A DNA stretch of 64,000 nucleotides from NCBI RefSeq assembly GCF_052324685.1, contig NC_135214.1, positions 30,298,206 to 30,362,205 on the forward strand, written 5' to 3'. The notes beneath the pieces are model-generated. The model ran no database searches. It saw nothing but the letters and a program-made list of their open reading frames with translations, and had not been told where the DNA came from. The translations under genes and the position numbers were made by a program. Positions 22,326 to 32,900 of the stretch are shown piece by piece. Numbering within the stretch: position 1 is the stretch's first letter; each line of letters starts with the position of its first letter. Source of the DNA: Brachyhypopomus gauderio. Lineage: Eukaryota; Chordata; Actinopteri; Gymnotiformes; Hypopomidae.

Positions 22326-23759
22326 ATCTTTAAGTTATGATCTACACTGATTGTTTTACGTATATATTACATACATTAGCAATGTTGGCAGGATTTACAT
22401 CACTAATTACATTACTACATTAATTAAACCACAAGGAACTGTTTTGCAGTGATTTTTGTACCCCTGTATCAGCACAAAAGCTCCCTCAGTGCCACTAATG
22501 TGGCATTTATGACAACAGTGGCCAATATTTGGGACGATAGGACAGCGATGTTTATTGAATGGGTATTAAATATTGCTATCCTATAAAAATTGACTAAATT
22601 TCTCCTAAGGGAGATATTACTAAAAAAATAAAAGCATAGAAATCAGTAGAAACTATTGTTTGACTACATTACTTTAACACAGATTATCAACCTCTTAGTG
22701 GGGAATAAAAAGAAAAGCAACGGGAAATGTATCCACACAACTACTTTCAGAATCTAAAATGAACATGACAAAAAAATACTATAAACTCTTGATAGAAACC
22801 ATCTCTCACACCAACAGGATGCTTCACTGTTACCAGTATGACAACATGGTACAAAAATCATGTAAATCCCTTATATTTTGAAACATAAATGCTGTGCATT
22901 GGTCTGATGACTCCAAAACATTTTTAAGTAAGCCAAAATAAACAACTTGGGTTAATGACAGGTCTTTGACAGGTATAATTAAAGTTTGCACAAACCAATA
23001 ATCTTTTGCTTCATTAACTGCTTGACAACTTCTGTTTGGATGAGGAACAGTTCAGTACTAGACTGTGTTATCATTGTATACATTAGCCTATATTACGCAG
23101 AACCTTGGATGTGAATACCTCTGCCATGGTTTCAAAACAAGACACTTGAGTCAACATGCAATTCTAAGAAATATTGTGACAATTTCCAGGTGTCTGCAGA
23201 ACTACACACCTAGGCTTATATTACACTTTATCACCAACTTGTTCATCAACTGATTGTTCTAAGCATTAAATCACAATAACTCAATTACCCCCCTTCAAAT
23301 CAGAAAAAAAAGTTGATATGCCTACATGAACTAAATTCACAGTTATCATACATAAGGGGAACAGCCTGCAATTTATTTGCTAAGCAAAAACGAACAGGCG
23401 TATCATCAGTAAACTGTGTAAATATTCAGCTTTGTAATTCAGTTGTCTTGTCTTGCCTTTTATCACCCACTCTCATACAGCTAGATATTAGCACAAAGAT
23501 GATGTGGTTTGGACAAATACTCTACTTGCAATGCTAAACAAACATTGCAATATGAAAACCAATTATGCTCTTTGAAAGACATTTTTTTTCATGCATTGTA
23601 TTTGGCAGAACAGATGACACATACCCTTTACCCCTTTTACGCTAAAGGCTAGTTGCTTAACCAGGCTTTACACAGCATGCAATTGAGACACTTTTTTTTT
23701 TTTTTTTTTTTTTTTTTACAATTATTTCTCCGTGTGTGTGTGTGTGTGTGTTCTAATTG
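22326..23759 (-). other. rbm15: probable rbm15 3' UTR
   Basis: AT-rich, no supported ORF. A minus-strand AATAAA lies at 23372-23377, about 390 nt after the rbm15 stop codon, and is the first canonical poly(A) signal in that direction. The T26 tract (23692-23717) and the (GT)n run (23732-23751) immediately follow the stop codon and would be transcribed as poly(A) and (CA)n. Confidence 0.5.
23692..23751. repeat. poly(T) tract and (GT)n microsatellite
   Basis: T26 at 23692-23717 followed by (GT)n at 23732-23751, directly past the rbm15 stop codon on the minus strand. Confidence 0.9.
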
Positions 23760-26318
23760 TTAAGATGCTCCACGGACAATGATCATGACCAGGTAGTCCT
23801 CTTCTGTTTTGGCAAGAGCTTTCGCAGGGGAATCTAAGAACTGCTGAGAGAAATCGCAGGGCGGAAATGCGTGGAGCACACCCGTGTTGTCCTTATCACG
23901 ACTGCCCCCGACGGGCAAGCTGATGACTCCGGCCGCCTGCTTTTGCTTGAGGTACGAAACCAGGTTGCGCAGGGGCCGCTGCGTGGACGCCGCTGGGTCC
24001 GAGGACGAGGACGCCTCGTCGGAGCCGCCAGGCACCGCCAGCAGAATCGCGTACCCGCCCGGGCCGGCGACCTTGATGCGGCGGGACACCTCGTCCATCT
24101 TGGGCTGGTCGAGGCGGAGGCGCTGGGTGATGCGGAGCTGTGTGACCTTGCCGCTACCGCCGCCGCCGTCCACGAGGAGGCTGTTGGCCACGCCCACGTC
24201 GCCCTGCAGGATGTGCATGCAGGCGGGGAAGTTGCTGTTCTTCAGCAGCAGCATGCCGCTCCAGGCCATGCTCAGCTTACCGCCGGGGTCCTGCTTGGAC
24301 GACGGGCCGCCCTTGGAGGCCTCGGCACGCTCCCGCTTCGAAAGTCCTTTGCCGGCCTCCCCCGTCTTGCGCTTCCTCTCCAGAGGGCTGGTGCCCACAC
24401 TGGACTCGGACAGGCTGCTGCTGCTCTTGAGGCGTTTCTCCCCGGGCGCCCGGTCCAGGCTGCCGCGCCGCTCGCGCACCGGCGAGGGCCGCTCCGACCT
24501 CACGGGCCGCTCGGAGTCGCTGAAACGCCCGTCCCGGCTGCTTCCGCCCGGGCTGCCCTCCACGGACGGGGGCCTTCGCCGGCGGGCCGCCCACTCGCTG
24601 CTGCTGTCCGGGGAACACTCCAAGTGGCGCCCGTCCTCCAGGAGGCGGCGCTTGCGGGCCGGCAGCTCCCGCTCCAAGGACCAGGGCTCCCTCGGCCGCC
24701 GCTCACGTTCCAAGTGATCCAGAGGCTCGAACGCAGGAGTCCTTACGCGCTCGCGAATAGCCGGAGCCGGCCACTCAGCTGCGGCATAGAGCTCCCTTTC
24801 TCTGAAGTGCAGTGGCGGAGGAGTCCTTTCCCTGACCCTGATGGCTTCGGGAGTGGCACGGTGGACAAAGGACTCGGCCACGACGTCGTAGTGGGGCAGA
24901 GGGAGGGGCTGTAGAAACTGCTGCTGGTAGCGGTGCTCTGTGTCAGCGAAGTCCACACGCAGGCGTCTGTCGGGCCCTCCGAGGGGAAAGCCGCGCATGT
25001 GTGTGCAGGCTGCCTGCGCCGCGTCCAAGCTCTCGTACTGAATGTAGGCCCACGTGTCCCCTTTTCTGTAGTCTATAGTCCTAATAGTGCCAAAGCGGTC
25101 AAATTCCCTTGCTAATGCAGCCAAGGGGACCCAAGGTCCGAGGCCCCCGACCCAGAGGCGTGTTGTTGGGGTGGCTTTCCCATAACCGATTTTGATAGCA
25201 TTACGGCCAACAACTTTGCCAGACATGCTGATCTTTGCTCTGTGTGCCATGTCCAAGTTCTCAAACTTAAGGAAGCCGTATGTACTGTTTTGGCCACGAG
25301 TGGGTCTCTTGATGTCCACCTCAGTGATGGCCCCAAATCTGTCAAAAGCTCTCCTTAAATCACTCTCTGTGACAGTTATATCCAAATTACCCAAAAACAA
25401 AGTTCGATTCGCTCTTTGGTCATCCTCTGGAGAGATAAAATCCTCCTCGCGAAATGCAGCAGCTGCCCGCTCAGCAATGTAAGCTGGCCTTGCTCTTGCT
25501 TCATAAAAGGCGAATTCTCTTTCTCTTTCCAGATCTCTGGGTAAAGGCGGAGGTGGAGGCGGAGGAAGTCGACCCAGAGCCAACTGTTGTAACCTGTAGT
25601 CCCTATAACCTAGTCCAGTTGGGGATAGAGGCCTCTGGGTATGCAAATGTCTATGGCCAGCCACTGCAGAAAAGTGGTCTTTCTCCACCGGAGATCGACT
25701 TCTCCTTCTATTCATATACACTGCCTCGATTTTCAAAGGACGGTCATACAGCACCAACCGGCCTCGTGCATGTTTGGCGGCTCTGGCATCATCCGGCCTT
25801 CGGAAGTTCACAAAAGCGATCCTTTCGTCGTTGACGCGGCTAATTTTAACACTCACGTCACCGAATTTTTTAAACTCGTGGAACAAGCCGTCTTCGATTT
25901 CTTCGTCGCTGAGCTGTGATCCCAGTTCGCTTATTTTAAGAGTTTTGTACTCACTTTCGTTCGCAGGAAGCGGAGTTCGTTGATCCGCGCGAGAGTTGGT
26001 CCTCGCGGCCGGCTCGAGCGCCAGGCTCGCGCTGTGGTTCTTGCTGCTGGCGCTAGCAACGGGGCTAGCGTAGCTATGGTTGTTTCCACTGCGACTCGAA
26101 ACATGTGCGTCGAAATCCCGACTGTCTCTTTTATCGATGAGTAAACTCCTCCTTGCCGAAGCTGCTTCGCCTTTAGTAGAACTACTGCCGTTGTTGCTTC
26201 CGCCAGAGATCGAAATAACCCCCATTTTCTTGCTGGTTGGGTGGCTTCCTCCCCTGTCTCGTATATCATCCAAGGCCCTTGAACGCTTTTTCACGGGCGA
26301 CCGTTCTTTTCCCTTCAT
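23760..26318 (-). CDS. rbm15: RNA-binding protein 15 (Spen family), single exon
   Basis: Uninterrupted 852-codon frame. RBM15 is a nuclear adaptor of the m6A methyltransferase complex and of splicing and nuclear export, needed in vertebrate haematopoiesis (family knowledge). Visible domains: RRM1 about residues 124-202 (YKTLKISELG..IAFVNF), RRM2 304-382 (ANRTLFLGNLDITVTESDLR), RRM3 385-460 (TRLWVGGLGPWVPLAALARE), a long Arg/Ser/Pro/Glu-rich linker with RERR and SPLERKRK-type basic stretches, and a C-terminal SPOC domain from about 682 (MAWSGMLLLKNSNFP..DYLVMIIVRG). The start MKGKERSPVKKRSR matches an internal methionine of human RBM15, which has an extra N-terminal extension in its database form and 977 residues overall. 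The frame stops right after IIVRGAS, whereas the long human isoform continues into small 3' exons; no good donor is seen at that point. RBM15B is an alternative, but RRM1 and the MKGKERSPVK start favour RBM15. The linker part (24.2-24.9 kb) is very GC-rich, producing spurious ORFs on both strands. Confidence 0.95.
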   Translation of the reverse strand: MKGKERSPVKKRSRALDDIRDRGGSHPTSKKMGVISISGGSNNGSSSTKGEAASARRSLLIDKRDSRDFDAHVSSRSGNNHSYASPVASASSKNHSASLALEPAARTNSRADQRTPLPANESEYKTLKISELGSQLSDEEIEDGLFHEFKKFGDVSVKISRVNDERIAFVNFRRPDDARAAKHARGRLVLYDRPLKIEAVYMNRRRSRSPVEKDHFSAVAGHRHLHTQRPLSPTGLGYRDYRLQQLALGRLPPPPPPPLPRDLEREREFAFYEARARPAYIAERAAAAFREEDFISPEDDQRANRTLFLGNLDITVTESDLRRAFDRFGAITEVDIKRPTRGQNSTYGFLKFENLDMAHRAKISMSGKVVGRNAIKIGYGKATPTTRLWVGGLGPWVPLAALAREFDRFGTIRTIDYRKGDTWAYIQYESLDAAQAACTHMRGFPLGGPDRRLRVDFADTEHRYQQQFLQPLPLPHYDVVAESFVHRATPEAIRVRERTPPPLHFRERELYAAAEWPAPAIRERVRTPAFEPLDHLERERRPREPWSLERELPARKRRLLEDGRHLECSPDSSSEWAARRRRPPSVEGSPGGSSRDGRFSDSERPVRSERPSPVRERRGSLDRAPGEKRLKSSSSLSESSVGTSPLERKRKTGEAGKGLSKRERAEASKGGPSSKQDPGGKLSMAWSGMLLLKNSNFPACMHILQGDVGVANSLLVDGGGGSGKVTQLRITQRLRLDQPKMDEVSRRIKVAGPGGYAILLAVPGGSDEASSSSDPAASTQRPLRNLVSYLKQKQAAGVISLPVGGSRDKDNTGVLHAFPPCDFSQQFLDSPAKALAKTEEDYLVMIIVRGAS

Positions 26319-26540
26319 GTCGGATATCCTGTGGCTTTGTGTCGTCTATCAAACACTTACAAAGCTATCACACGAATACAATCTGAGCTAATTTAGATGG
26401 AAAATGTTGTAAATCGCTCGGTATCATTGCAGCAAAACAACCACATACGCCATCTTGTCTAGACTTTGGCGTACCTCGCCCGAAGAATTTGTTTGGTTTG
26501 AAAAACTGACAGACTTCATTCCTATTGGTTGTGCTGCACG
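26319..26540 (-). promoter_or_regulatory. rbm15: rbm15 promoter / 5' UTR region
   Basis: On the minus strand, CAAGATGGCG at 26448-26457 fits the YY1-type initiator-proximal motif found just downstream of many housekeeping start sites, and CCAATAGG (ATTGG on the plus strand near 26522-26529) is a CCAAT box about 70 bp further upstream. This suggests transcription starts near 26460, about 140 nt before the ATG. No TATA box seen. The start site is inferred. Confidence 0.5.
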
Positions 26541-29467
26541 TCAATCATGAGCGCCACGGAACGCCCAGCTGACTTCTTCTCACATTCGCAACACTCACCC
26601 TCGTGGCATGCGGAAGAAAGGCTTTTTCGGGGCTTTATCGCGTTGGTAATTGTTATTCGTGAGAAGTATTGACGTACCCTATGAATCAAAGGGGTTTTGC
26701 AATAATTTTTTACGTGTATTTCACGTGTATTTAAACAACGTGTGGTTTTTTATTTAGCTTTTAAAATAGGTGACCTTTGCAACGAGCAAAGCAGCGTTCA
26801 TTAATCTCCACGTTGTTCACTTTATGTTCAACAGATGTCGCCGTCTGTATTTTTTACGCCTTCAAAGATGTATAATTCTAAAGGTTTTTATTTGTACAAA
26901 TACAAATAAAGTAAACTAGAAATATCATCATTTAGCAACATAAAGCCATGCATTTATACGTAAATATTGCGTCGTTATGCAGTTAGTATCTACAGATTCA
27001 ATCATGGTAGTTTCTTAAATGAATTATTACGTTCATCAGGTGCATAAGCACATTGCTTCTAAATGTGTAGGAGAAGGTGCATGTTTATATTAGAAAAAAA
27101 TTAAATCATAACATTAATTCCACTTGCGTGCACTTTGCTGGAGCAGGTGATGAAGGACATTTGTATCAAATATCTTGTTACTCTGGAAATTACAGGACTG
27201 GATATTTTACCCTCGGCCTAGCAGTGAACACTACAGTGCCTGATGTAATCTAGCGTTCCTCAACTGGCATGGCACTATCAGATACGTGTCACTATATTAC
27301 TGAGAATGTTTTGTCAATAAATGAGTTAGTGTTTGTGAATACTTTTTAAATGGATATTTGAAACAATTGTACCTCATAATTTGGCAATTGAATTAGCATT
27401 AAATTTTCAGCCAGTAGGTTCCAGAAACATATTTATAATAAAGTGGGTGGATGAGTGTATATTTTTATATGTTTATTTATACATTTACTGTTTTGTTTAT
27501 TTATCATCAGTGTTCAATAAACCATTGTCCCAACAAAACTATTTTCTGAGTAATGTTTCAACTATAGTAGCATAGCAAGTCTAACCCTTTCTTTACATTC
27601 AGCATCAGTTTATGTGTCAAAAGGTCTGCAATCATCATGTTAACACATGTAAACTGCAGCATCTCTGGACTGCTACTCTGTCTAGTAAAACTCACTTCTT
27701 CCCTCTTAGTGCCATATCTTGTTCACATAATCTGGGACCCAATCAGGTTGCTTGCATAGCCGGAACTGGCTATACTGTCTCGAAGGACCAAGCTGGAATT
27801 TGAAGCTGTGGGCGTGGAGAGTGTTTCTGACAGTCTTGCTCCCTCTTCTCTATTGAAAACATATGTTAGCTCTCTCAAAAACCTGGTATGCTGGACTGGC
27901 ACTTTATGCAGTACAGCATGACTATCATGCTAATCATACAAACCAAAGAAACAATGACAAATGTTTCCCCCCATATGAATCCTCCAACGGTCCTCACTTG
28001 GAGAATCTGGAAAACGAAAATCTCATTGAACGTCGGTAACCGCAGTGGTGCAGTTCTCTTATGTAATGAACATTTACATCTTAGGCATTATCTAAATTAG
28101 GTTGATTGCTCCAAAAGAGTGGCTGACAGAACTGGCAAGCGGTCATTAGATCCAGATGGAACTGTCCCATGCAGCGGTACATACTAAGCTGCGTCATGTG
28201 TGCTGCAGGCACCCATTGCCCTACCCTTGGCCTGGATGGTGCTTGCACGTATGTTAATAAACCCATAATATGTGAAAGCACAGAATGGGATCAATACGCA
28301 ATGAATGCAAAGTAAAACTTTTAGAGTTAATATATAATGCACGTTGGCAAGGCTGATCAGAATTGGGTCGATGCAGAGTAAACCTCAAGCACTTGCTGTC
28401 ATTGTACTTTACATGGTTTGATATAGTAACTATGCATATTTCCACTTAGTATTGGTTTTAATGTTTTGCGATACTGAGGCTAAATATATATTTTTGCACT
28501 TCTGTGTATTTGCATTGATTCCTGTAGTTTATTAGTAATCTGGTTCAAGGGTATCTTTAATTGTAACCTATCTACTATACTATCTAGGATGTATTCTGTG
28601 AGCAGATGGCAAAACACTTTGTAACCAAAAGGATGATATGTTATTTGGACGTACATTTCATTGTTTGAATTGTACTGAGGGTCTTTTCCATGTGCTTTTA
28701 TGCATTTCTTTATATTCACTGTGCAATAAGTTAACCCTGTGCAGTAAGTTATCATTAGTCTTGGAGTTCATGTCATCTGGGACGATGACAGGGAGACCCT
28801 GAAACCCATCATCAGTAGAGCATTTGAAGTGCAGTGGTTATGCGTAGCAGAACTGCCATGTACTGATAACACATTGGTGGAAATTCTGAAAAGATCTTGT
28901 CAAACAAAATGACTATTCTACATCTGCTACATAAAAGTGACCTAAAATCCAAAATAGCAAAACATGATTCAAAATATCAGACATTATATACACTTTGCAG
29001 AAATTACATGTTTTGATTATTTTGCAAATATATTTTTAAACTATAAGTAAAGAATTAATGAACGATCGGTATTGATGGTTAATGATGGGTTAATGATAGC
29101 AGCTGATTATTGTAGTGACAAACTCAACAGCACCACAAACAAAATAATCAAAACATAAAGACATTTATTGACTGTCAAACTACTAGAAAAAATACAGCAT
29201 ACATTGAGATTAACGATTTTAAATAAAACCGTAATTCGATTCTTTGGACATTACAATGTTTATGCAATTATGCTCAATACTGAAGAATTAAATTCTTAGA
29301 AATGCTCTGAAATTAGGGCAAGCTTTTGGTATGGCTACCATTTAAAAAAACACTGACACTAACAAATGACTTGCTTCCATATGGAAACATATTATGAAAC
29401 AGTATATACAGGGAATGAGCCACTTATTATTATTATTATTAGAAATCAGAAAAAATACTAGGCTGAA
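26541..29467. other. intergenic interval between rbm15 and alx3
   Basis: AT-rich, no coding exon recognised and no long repeat seen. The rbm15 5' end and the alx3 3' end face each other here because both are on the minus strand. Minus-strand AATAAA copies at 29164-29169 and 29468-29473 probably belong to alx3. Confidence 0.5.
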
Positions 29468-29473
29468 TTTATT
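29468..29473 (-). promoter_or_regulatory. alx3: candidate poly(A) signal for alx3
   Basis: Minus-strand AATAAA about 130 nt past the alx3 stop codon; a second copy lies at 29164-29169. Confidence 0.45.
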
Positions 29474-29604
29474 CCTTACACTTGATGAGGGGTGAGTAAT
29501 CTGTGTTTCCAATGTTTGAATTTCTGTGTTAAGATATGCGCCGGCATGTACCCAAAAGTTACTTGTTAGCTCAGTCACTGGCTAGCCGAGGCCGGGTCAA
29601 GCGG

Positions 29605-29970
29605 TCATGTTGGCCAAGACAAGAGGCCGCCGGGGTCTTTGCTTTTCATGCGTAACGCCATCAGGCCTGCGGGCTTGTAGTCAGACTCAGGGCCTGGCTG
29701 GAAGGAAGGGGGCCCCAGGCCCCCCTGACAGCTGTGCAGAGAGTAGAGGCTGCCGATGCCAGGGTGATGTGGGTGAGGATGATGAGGAGGGTGAGCAGGT
29801 GACGTTGGCATGCCCATGAGCCCGGGGAGGTTGCCATGGGGATGGGTGTGGGCGTGGGGGTGCGGGTAAGGGCTCATGCAGGAGGAGGACATGCTGTCTG
29901 GACCCAGGACGCAGGCCCCATTCCCACCCACTGCCCCTCCTGATCCTGCTGGCCACAGGTTACTCTGCAT
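29605..29970 (-). CDS. alx3: alx3 coding exon 4 (last)
   Basis: Encodes residues 252-372: [16 protein letters not shown], the His/Pro-rich stretch, and the OAR motif. Acceptor CTGCTTTGTAG; stop TGA at 29607-29605. Confidence 0.92.
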   Translation of the reverse strand: MQSNLWPAGSGGAVGGNGACVLGPDSMSSSCMSPYPHPHAHTHPHGNLPGLMGMPTSPAHPPHHPHPHHPGIGSLYSLHSCQGGLGPPSFQPGPESDYKPAGLMALRMKSKDPGGLLSWPT

Positions 29971-32900
29971 CTACAAAGCAGTAATGACTTGAATCAGCTA
30001 GCAAAATATTTCAAGGACCATTCAAATTGACAAACGTATGTATGTGATAAGGAGAATACCAGTAGATGCACCATTTTTATCAGACAACGTGAAACTCTGC
30101 TATCAGGTGTGTGTAGCATCGAGGCTTCCTAAAGCATGTAGACTGTGGTGTGTGTTTTGTAAGTGCGTACCTGGTAGGTGTCGGAACGAGGCAGGAGGGA
30201 GATGTCATACGCTGCAGCAAAGTGGTTTCGCACTTCTTGAATTTTCCCATAGCGCTCACGTTTCCTCCACTTCGCTCGTCTGTTCTGGAACCACACCTGT
30301 CGAGACGACAGATTACGGAGAGAGATTGTTTATTATTGTTGTTGATTATGTTATTGTTGTTGTTTTTTAGTCTGTTTAGTTTATACTCATGAGCTCTACT
30401 AAAATTCATGTGGAGGTAATGAAGGTGAAGGTTAATATTTTTTTGTGAAAAGATATCATTGTGCTTAGTTTCTGACATAATTTAGTAATTTCTCGTTAAA
30501 CTATGATTTTAAATAAATAAAATGAAAGCATTTTAAGAAGAAAAATTAAATACCAACAGAGACATATAATTTGATCTCCAGAGACAAACAAAAACATATA
30601 TGTCCCTTATGTCTCTTTTATAAGGCTACTAACATGCATGTGATGTGTAAGGCATGTCAGTAGGCTGAAGCCAAACCAGCTACCTGCACACGCGCTTCTG
30701 TGAGCTCTGTTCGCAGGGCCAGCTGCTCGCGTGCGTACACATCTGGGTAGTGTGTCTTCTGGAAGACCTTCTCCAGTTCTTCCAGCTGAAAGGTGCTGAA
30801 CGTGGTGCGGTTTCGCCTCTTTTTGTTCTTGCCTGACAGATCGATCGAGTCCGCGATGGAGTCTCCTTGGGTCAGCCCGTTTGATGACTCTTTGAGTTTG
30901 CCACAGCAATCTGAGTCCAAGACAGGATAACCCAAAGGCTTAGGCAATGTCTTCTCTGCTACTGGAAACAGAAATGCAGTGCAATCACACTGGACTGGGG
31001 ATGATGGTGTCTCTAGGAGCTATAAGCAGGCTTAGATTAGTGAATAGAGTGTGGATAACTGACCCCAAGCACACAAAGCTCTCAGCTAACAAATACCTTT
31101 ATTCATTTTTTTTGTCATCATCTATGAATCTGTTGCTACAGAAAGCATGACGGAATTTGGTGGAAAATAAAACTCATCATACTCCACGGTGAGCTACTCT
31201 AAGAAAACACTGCAGCTGCAGACAATGCTTTTGCATACAATTAAAAAACATTTAAGATGGTGAGCTATATATTTAACAAACCAACTTTTCTCAAGAGAAA
31301 CCGGGTAAAGTGTCTGCATTACATAGCCGCACACTTTATCTTATTTGCTTCATAGCACTGATGCTCAACAAATATGAGAATAATTTTCAATAAACAATAA
31401 ACAATGTGGTTTAATACTTTGGTTCAAACAAAAAGACACCTGTAGTAGTGCAGAATATCAACACAGTGTGTCTTAGATACATATTAAGCCTAGTACTAAA
31501 TACTCAAATAAATTCAGTTTAAGGAAAACCTAATTGTTTGTTAGGGAAATTGTACTCTTAAGCAGGAGAGAGTATCTTTTCCATGTATATACATTTGTGG
31601 ACTGAACCACAAAAGCTTATTTGATTAAAGGAGAACACAACTTCTCATATCCAATATGTCTAACATAAGCTATTGTTCTGCAGCTAGTGAGCCTTCGTCC
31701 AATAAAATAGCCTACTTAAACTGTAATGACCAAATCTTTGTCAAGCCTACTCCACTGTAATTTTAGAAAGATTAGAGACCTATGTGTAATGGTCCTTGTT
31801 AAACCATTTTGTAAGAATTATTTTTATTATTAAAAAAATGATTACTGTAAAGTTTACAGTGTAATTCCCATACTTTACAAATATTCAGCTCTGTTCATAC
31901 CATCTTCATATAATAGCTACATTATGTACACACATGTTTTAATGTTCTGGTTCATTTTATTAAGTTGAAGTAGTAATTATTCAAATCACTGGCAAATAGC
32001 TGACAAATTGTCTTGAGTAAACTCCTTAATATGCCTATTGTATATTAATATAATATATTGTATATTCTATTGAACTGACATAATATATAATAGTCAAACA
32101 TTCACTTTGTAATTAATCGAAATCAGAGAAAGATTATATATTTGTTATTGAAAATGTCATCCTTCCTTGGGCTGTGAATTGCCTGGCAGCACGTTTCATG
32201 ATTCCCACAACTCAGTAGAGAGAGATTGCAGAAATAAATGAATATGTTTAATTAGCTATGTCATCAGAGGAAGATGATATCAAGTACAATTCTTAATTCA
32301 GTCTTTGCGCTGAAAATGAATTTTAGATGCGTAATGCATGATCATTAGAACATTTTATTTTGCGTATTTTGGCTAATTTCATAAGGATTATCTAAAAGCA
32401 AATACACTAGTGACATCAAACTATTGTCTAATTATTCAATTATGACATCTTTTTTTTATCTTCCCTTGTTGCCAACGTGATGGGTTTTGTAATGCGTTAC
32501 AAAATACGGTTATTGCTGAAGGACGTTGCAATAGCTAGATAGCTGGTTAGATAGCAGCGATCCAGGGCGACGAAGTTCATCTGTGCTAAAGCTTTTCAGT
32601 CCCGTAATGTGCTCCAGTACCGACAGCCAACAGCAAAATCAATAAAGCGAACAAGGCCTTCAAAAACAGTGGCCCCACGGTGTTTTTGAAAATCTGTGTC
32701 ATGTTCACTTTGCCGTTTGACTATGTTGGCCAATATAAAACCATACAAGAAATCAGGTCATAGCGCAACAACGCGCCCTTGACATAACGATATAGGCTTT
32801 AGAGTTGGTCATTAAACGTGCTGTACAATCATCAGAATACTAAGACGCTAGATTTATTGCTTTCTTTTCCGCACAGTGGTTTATATCGTATAAACGAATC

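Noticed and set aside
23871..24914. 347-codon plus-strand frame and other frames antisense to rbm15
   Set aside because: They lie opposite the GC-rich, Arg/Ser-coding linker of rbm15, where stop codons are rare in all frames. The domains are read only on the minus strand.
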